Part shown: positions 59,796 to 64,000 of the stretch, in pieces | Position numbering within the stretch: the first letter of the stretch is position 1 | Layout of the letters: each line of letters opens with the position of its first letter | Source: Porphyridium purpureum | Lineage: Eukaryota > Rhodophyta > Bangiophyceae > Porphyridiales > Porphyridiaceae | Assembly (NCBI GenBank): GCA_008690995.1 | Contig: VRMN01000001.1 | Location: 496,001-560,000, forward strand | Length of the DNA: 64,000 nt | Direction: 5' to 3' | Position numbers and translations under genes: made by a program | Notes under the pieces: model-generated | Database searches by the model: none | Seen by the model: the letters and a program-made list of their open reading frames with translations, nothing else | What the model was told of the DNA's origin: nothing

Positions 59796-60938
59796 ATGAT
59801 GGCGGATCAGGAAAATCAGGTAGCACTGAACACCGATGAGGGTGACTTTTTCGTGGGTGACCTTGACCATGATGACGAAATCGCTCAGAAGATGGCTCAC
59901 ACCACGTCTGGTGTGACAGATGAGCTAGAGAATGACGACGAGAATGTCCTTCTTGTTGAGGGACCCCAAGTGCCTCACAGTGCTTCGATGACTTCCACTG
60001 CGAGGTCTGGACTGAAGCGCAAGCTTGATGAGCTGGAGCATGATGGTTTGGATCCGTGGGAATACATGCAAGCAGTTGACGGTGAAAGCTTCGCAATGGA
60101 ATCCAGCTCGGACCATTGCGACGAATCTGGATCGATCAACTCGTCGCAGCGCAAACACATGGCTGCTGCATTCAAAAAGTACTACCCAAATATGGCGCAA
60201 CAAGCTGAGTCCAACGAGGTAGCCGCCAAGAAGTGCGAACTGGTGCCGCCTGCCGCCGCTGTGAACCACTCGGAAGAGGCCGAGTCGACGGTGCCAGAAC
60301 CGTCGCGCTTCTGCCACATTTGTACAAAGAGCTCGCGCATGGTTCGCCAGGCGGTCTGTTGCAACTTGCTCTCCGGCGTATGCCGCAAGGTCATTTGTGA
60401 GAAGTGCTTTGAAGAGAATGAGTGGGACTTTGAGCTTGCTGTGTCGGAGGATTCCGGCTGGGTTTGCTCTCACTGCGCGGGGGTATGCCCCAACCGCGCA
60501 CAGTGCACATTCTACCGCAAGGCGAACAAGAAAGTGCAGGTAAAGCGCAAGGAACAGCGACGTGCCGCGCGTGCCCAAAAGTTGGCACAGGAGGCCGGCA
60601 CCGTTTCACCAACGCTGAGTACGTCAAACAAGATGTCGTCGAAAGGCAGCGACCACTCAGAATCGGCAGAGACGTTACCTTTCGTTGGCCAAGGCCTTGC
60701 GTGGCCGCAGGGTGGTGAGCAGAACTGGATGGCCATGGCGATGACTGCAGCCGCCGCCCAGGCAAGGCAAGGCTCTAGTGGCATGTTCAATCCTTTGGCA
60801 GGTCTCGATTTCTCGTCACCACCCAAAGCAGTGGACGGGCAAGTGAACGCGAGCGCGATCATGCAGCAAATGTGCAGTCTGCTCCCTTTTCTTGCGGCGC
60901 AGCAAATGATGATATACAATAACATGCAGCCGCGCTAA
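59796..60938 (+). CDS. Cysteine-rich zinc-finger nuclear protein (4CXXC_R1-like)
   Basis: 380 residues from ATG 59796. The N-terminal half is acidic (DEGDFFVGDLDHDDE). A Cys cluster at about 170-245 reads CHIC, CC, C-x3-C-x2-C, W-V-C-x2-C, VCPNRAQC, resembling the zf-4CXXC_R1 domain of CDCA7-type chromatin proteins, though it is not an exact match and could be a divergent PHD-like finger. A basic patch follows (VKRKEQRRAARAQK, a likely nuclear signal), then a Ser/Ala/Met/Gln-rich C-terminus ending AAQQMMIYNNMQPR. A transcription or chromatin role is inferred. Convergent with the aminotransferase gene, 108 bp away. Confidence 0.65.
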   Translation: MMADQENQVALNTDEGDFFVGDLDHDDEIAQKMAHTTSGVTDELENDDENVLLVEGPQVPHSASMTSTARSGLKRKLDELEHDGLDPWEYMQAVDGESFAMESSSDHCDESGSINSSQRKHMAAAFKKYYPNMAQQAESNEVAAKKCELVPPAAAVNHSEEAESTVPEPSRFCHICTKSSRMVRQAVCCNLLSGVCRKVICEKCFEENEWDFELAVSEDSGWVCSHCAGVCPNRAQCTFYRKANKKVQVKRKEQRRAARAQKLAQEAGTVSPTLSTSNKMSSKGSDHSESAETLPFVGQGLAWPQGGEQNWMAMAMTAAAAQARQGSSGMFNPLAGLDFSSPPKAVDGQVNASAIMQQMCSLLPFLAAQQMMIYNNMQPR

Positions 60939-61046
60939 TAATTTCGCTTGTGTGAACCAATTGCCTTCACGGGCGCTCATGAGAAGTAAAACTTTTACCT
61001 GTACAAATGAGTGTTGCACGGTTCATCTACGCAGATGCCGGCATCC

Positions 61047-62180
61047 CTATTCTGAAAGAAGCAAGTCACTTGGTTGGCAGATTGCATCGATCACCGCGCG
61101 GCGGATCCGCGTAATTTCTGGGTGGAACGCATCAAGCTGCACAATGACCAGGTCCCTTTCACTTTCAGCCTTGGCAGTGTGAAAGTCAGCGTCAAACGGG
61201 AAATGCGCACGCGCAATTGCCTGGCAAATCTTTGTAGCGTTCGTTAAGAAAGCGCATTCCCATTCCCCAACATCGTTCACAGAGGGTGGCTCGAGCCGCA
61301 CATCTAGACCCAGCTTGGAATCGCACATAACCGCGAGGACTTTTTCACGCACGTGCCCGTACAGAATTCCATGTTGCGCAGTTCTCCATATACCGCCACG
61401 GTACCGTACAAAAACGTTGGTGACCGTGCCTTCCAGCACCTCGCCCTGTGCATTATATAGAATTGTCTCTGCTGCGCCTGCCGCACGCGTTCGCTCAAGA
61501 TACTGCCTTTCCTCGACCCATTTGGCGTCCTTCGCCTCTGCCAGGCGTCGCGGGTGCAAGCGGAGCTCCACATCGATGCTGCCACCCGCAGCCACGGCAT
61601 CTGGATGAATCACTGGCTCGCAGTCCTGTATCCGCACAAAGATATGCTTGAAGCACTCACCGACGACGGGTATCACGACGACAATCACGGCCTCGCGCTG
61701 CCTTCCGTGAGCAAGTTCCTTTGCATGCATGAGCCGCGCCAGCTTGGCAGCGGCACGAAAGGTATCTTTCAAGCTTTCTTGCGTTGGAAAAGGTATATCT
61801 GAATCTCGCTGGTTCTCTGGGTGGCACTTGATCTCGTCTTCTCGCAGCATACGCACCGAGTCCTGCAACCGCGCGACGTGAAAATCGAGACACGCGACCG
61901 CAGAGCCCGCACTGTACGTGCACACTGTTGTGTACGCCGCGCGGTCTTTAAAGCTACCCACAAACTCGCGCATTGACGCGAATCGCAACGTAGACGGCTG
62001 GTGCGCGGTGCTTTCCGGCTCGGCGACCACATGGCCCAGTGGGGCCACAGCCTTCTTCACGAGCTTCCGAGCCTCGTCCACATTATCGCTGCTCTGCAGT
62101 GCAGACTCGCACGCCAGCACTTCTTCAGGCAGCCCATCTGCCGCCACAACAACCCCATCCACCAGCTCCGCGCTCCACAT
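61047..62180 (-). CDS. Class IV PLP aminotransferase (branched-chain / ADC-lyase family)
   Basis: 377 residues from ATG 62180. The fold-type IV family includes branched-chain aminotransferases, D-amino-acid transaminases and aminodeoxychorismate lyases. The PLP Lys lies in AEAKDAKWVEER, followed by AAETILYNAQGEVLEGTVTNVFV and the family's HGILYGHVREKVL, all in canonical order. The N-terminal ~85 residues are less conserved and not clearly a transit peptide. The length suits the plant At5g27410-like group rather than a classic BCAT. Substrate is uncertain; a chorismate-derived or D-amino acid role is possible. The frame above 62180 has only non-ATG starts. Head-to-head with copine. Confidence 0.85.
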   Translation of the reverse strand: MWSAELVDGVVVAADGLPEEVLACESALQSSDNVDEARKLVKKAVAPLGHVVAEPESTAHQPSTLRFASMREFVGSFKDRAAYTTVCTYSAGSAVACLDFHVARLQDSVRMLREDEIKCHPENQRDSDIPFPTQESLKDTFRAAAKLARLMHAKELAHGRQREAVIVVVIPVVGECFKHIFVRIQDCEPVIHPDAVAAGGSIDVELRLHPRRLAEAKDAKWVEERQYLERTRAAGAAETILYNAQGEVLEGTVTNVFVRYRGGIWRTAQHGILYGHVREKVLAVMCDSKLGLDVRLEPPSVNDVGEWECAFLTNATKICQAIARAHFPFDADFHTAKAESERDLVIVQLDAFHPEITRIRRAVIDAICQPSDLLLSE

Positions 62181-62282
62181 GTGCCCGCACCACGTTCGAG
62201 CCGTCTCCTCACCCCGTCTCCAGTTCCCTCTCCCCAAGTTCCTCACACTCCGCCGCTCACCACCACCATCAACGGATGGTTC

Positions 62283-62327
62283 ACTGTACCTCACAGGCAC
62301 ATCTCTTTTGGTGGCCTTGAACTGTAC
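62283..62327 (+). promoter_or_regulatory. Two direct ACTGTAC motifs plus a near-copy
   Basis: Copies at 62283-62289 and 62321-62327, then GCTGTAC at 62343. All three are followed by C-C-T (ACTGTACCT), like the copy at 897. About 100-160 bp upstream of the aminotransferase start. Confidence 0.5.
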
Positions 62328-62590
62328 CTTATCAAATCATTCGCTGTACCTCCGGTCGTGCTCGATCGATGCATTTCTTGGTGCGAGGAAAATCTTGAGC
62401 CATCGGAGCTCGCGATTCGAGTGTAGTAAAACAAGGTCGTTTTGATATGCCTGTTGAAGTGTGCGAACAAAAGTGTAACGGCAAGGGGCGGGAATGGGGG
62501 GGGGGCAAAGTGCGTTTGCAAGGCGCGGTTCGAATTGAGAAGGTTAGTATTGGGGGACGCAAGCGTCTAGTGGTTGCTCGACATGTGTGG

Positions 62591-62640
62591 TGGCGTTGGC
62601 TTTGGCGTTGGCGTTGGCGTTGGCGTTGGCGTTGGCTCTT
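62591..62640 (+). repeat. Hexanucleotide repeat GGCGTT/GGCTTT-type
   Basis: About seven units of TGGCGT with TGGCTT/TGGCTC variants, running into TTGGCTCTTTGGC. A simple-sequence tract about 120 bp before the copine start. Confidence 0.75.
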
Positions 62641-62756
62641 TGGCTCTTTGGCTTGGTGGTGTGGCTTGGTGGAGTGTGTCGGGAGAATCCGCGCCGGTGG
62701 TGAAGATTGCGCAGGCGTGATTGTGGCGGTACGTGGAGTGGCACGAGGGCACGAAG

Positions 62757-64000
62757 ATGTCCGGCTATGGAGCTGCGGCGGGCGCAGCGTCGGCGGCGCA
62801 GCAGGCGGCGGCGCGGATGCGCGGCACGATGCCGACGCGCGTGGCGCTGGAGATTCGCGCGGCCGGGCTGAAGAATCGCGACGTGATGAACGTCTCGGAC
62901 CCGTTTGTCGTCGCGATGATGCAGGACGCCACCACAGCGGCGCGCCCGGATGGTCAGCAAGTCAGTCGCACGTTGTCCGGCACACCAGTCGAGAACGGCT
63001 TCAAGGAGCTGGGGCGCACGGAGACGCAGAGCAACACGCTCAGTCCCACTTTTGCAACACGCATTGAGTGCGACTATTTCTTCGAGGAACAGCAGGTACT
63101 TGTGCTCGCCGTGTGGGACCGAGACAGTAAGTCGGAAAATCTGTCGCGCCAGCAGTCGCTTGGATACGCCCGTGCTACGCTCGGCGAAATCGTGTCCGAG
63201 GGCAGCCAGTGGAGCAGCCCGCTCCTTAAGCAGCTGCCCCACTCAGTCCCAGGTGACAGCTCCAATGTGTCCACCGCCAATGCCGAGGCAGGAAAGGCAG
63301 CTCCACTCGGAAACATATTTGTCACCGCTCATGAAGTGAACGCAGAGTCCTTTTTCAAAGTATCTGTTGAGAGCTGCGGAAAAGGCCTCGACAAGAAGGA
63401 CCTCTTCGGCAAGTCGGACCCATTCTTCGTGGTTGAAAGCGTATCGACAGGTGGCCGTGCGCAGAAGCTGTATCAATCTGAGGTCGTCAAGAAGACCCTG
63501 GACCCGGTCTGGAAGCCCATGCAACTCAAAGTGCCATCAAGACAGATGAACGAACCCATCCGCATTATCGTGTGGGATCATGACGAAATGTCCAAGCCCG
63601 ATTTGATTGGCTCCTTCGAGACAACGTTCAAGCAGCTCGCCGCTAAAGCAGGCACCGAGTTTGCGATCATCAACACGAAATTGCAGTCGAAGAGAAAATA
63701 TTCAGACTCGGGTAAGTTTGTGGTACGAAGCGCTATGGCTTTTGAGATGCCCACATTCATGCAATATGTTCTCGGAGGCTTGCGCCTGAATTTTTCCGTC
63801 GGCGTCGACTTTACTGCGTCCAACGGTGCCGTGGACGATCCCAAGTCGCTCCACTACACAGGAGACCCGACGTCTCCGAACCAATACATCCAGGTGCTCA
63901 CCGCCGTAGGTCAGGTCCTCCAAGATTACGACTCGGACCGTATGTTCCCAGCGCTGGGCTTTGGTGGGCGCCTGCTTGATGGCACGATTTCTTTCAATTT
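62757..64000 (+). CDS. Copine (5' part, runs off right edge)
   Basis: At least 414 residues from ATG 62757, open to the right edge. Copines bind membranes through two C2 domains in a calcium-dependent way and carry a C-terminal von Willebrand A domain. C2A spans about 27-160 (VALEIRAAGLKNRDVMNVSDPFVV, with VLAVWDRDS as the second Asp loop). C2B spans about 185-310 (VSVESCGKGLDKKDLFGKSDPF and IIVWDHDEMSKPD). The vWA domain starts at about 340 with LRLNFSVGVDFTASNG, the D-x-T-x-S-N form typical of copines, then PNQYIQVLTAVGQVLQDYDSD and FPALGFGG. The Ala-rich N-terminus (about 25 residues) is extra. The remaining ~150 residues of the vWA domain lie beyond the window. Confidence 0.95.
   Translation, partial: MSGYGAAAGAASAAQQAAARMRGTMPTRVALEIRAAGLKNRDVMNVSDPFVVAMMQDATTAARPDGQQVSRTLSGTPVENGFKELGRTETQSNTLSPTFATRIECDYFFEEQQVLVLAVWDRDSKSENLSRQQSLGYARATLGEIVSEGSQWSSPLLKQLPHSVPGDSSNVSTANAEAGKAAPLGNIFVTAHEVNAESFFKVSVESCGKGLDKKDLFGKSDPFFVVESVSTGGRAQKLYQSEVVKKTLDPVWKPMQLKVPSRQMNEPIRIIVWDHDEMSKPDLIGSFETTFKQLAAKAGTEFAIINTKLQSKRKYSDSGKFVVRSAMAFEMPTFMQYVLGGLRLNFSVGVDFTASNGAVDDPKSLHYTGDPTSPNQYIQVLTAVGQVLQDYDSDRMFPALGFGGRLLDGTISFN

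Larger units (their letters stand above)
62181..62756. promoter_or_regulatory. Divergent promoter region (aminotransferase / copine)
   Basis: 576 bp with ACTGTAC at 62283-62289 and 62321-62327 plus a GCTGTACCTCC near-copy at 62343, a G-run (62497-62504), and a (GGCGTT)n-type repeat at about 62591-62640. Confidence 0.5.

Overview
The window reads as nuclear DNA of a small-genome photosynthetic eukaryote, most likely a unicellular red alga of the Porphyridium kind; this is an inference from gene content and style. About 34 protein genes fit in 64 kb and all but one are open from ATG to stop without introns. Many predicted proteins carry plastid-type N-terminal extensions, and ten share a phenylalanine-valine pair (A/G-F-V) near the N-terminus, as expected of red-lineage transit peptides. 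Eukaryotic core genes (DDB1, SF3B4, polyubiquitin, UBE2J, STE24, PNGase, copine) lie beside bacterial- or plastid-type genes (trpB, hemB, monomeric isocitrate dehydrogenase, waaA, mnmM, PsbP). No mobile element, virus-like element, CRISPR array, rRNA or convincing tRNA was seen.

Layout. 1-9.8 kb: the 3' end of an unknown gene, then trpB, a DJ-1 protein, SF3B4, an unknown 573-residue protein and a divergent Sec23-like protein. 10-16 kb: an RCCR-like bilin reductase, glutamate dehydrogenase, a 28-copy CGGCTAA minisatellite and a plastid FIST protein. 16.5-26 kb: DDB1, peptide:N-glycanase, hemB, a plastid methyltransferase and riboflavin synthase. 26-40 kb: monomeric NADP-isocitrate dehydrogenase, a DUF1995 protein, a GT92-like transferase, an unknown coiled-coil membrane protein, a PsbP-family lumen protein, STE24 and an MnmM-type methylase. 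40-50.5 kb: five-unit polyubiquitin, an unknown lumen candidate, a CLC channel, an ATP synthase d-like protein, a PQ-loop protein, UBE2J and an HCF173-like protein. 50.5-64 kb: the only intron-bearing gene (Kdo transferase waaA, three exons), an SGNH hydrolase, a CBM20-TPS-TPP trehalose protein, a membrane glycosyltransferase candidate, a zinc-finger protein, a class IV aminotransferase and the 5' part of a copine.

Genes are mostly arranged as head-to-head and tail-to-tail pairs, with 3' gaps of about 45-490 bp and shared promoter regions of about 100-1270 bp. Two non-coding signals recur. One is the heptamer ACTGTAC (or GTACAGT), found by eye 19 times in intergenic DNA and only four times inside genes, sometimes as inverted pairs. 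The other is a purine-rich (GA) tract on the coding strand just upstream of many start codons. Several genes serve plastid metabolism: tetrapyrrole synthesis (hemB) and possible breakdown (RCCR-like), tryptophan, riboflavin, photosystem assembly (HCF173-like, PsbP-like, DUF1995).
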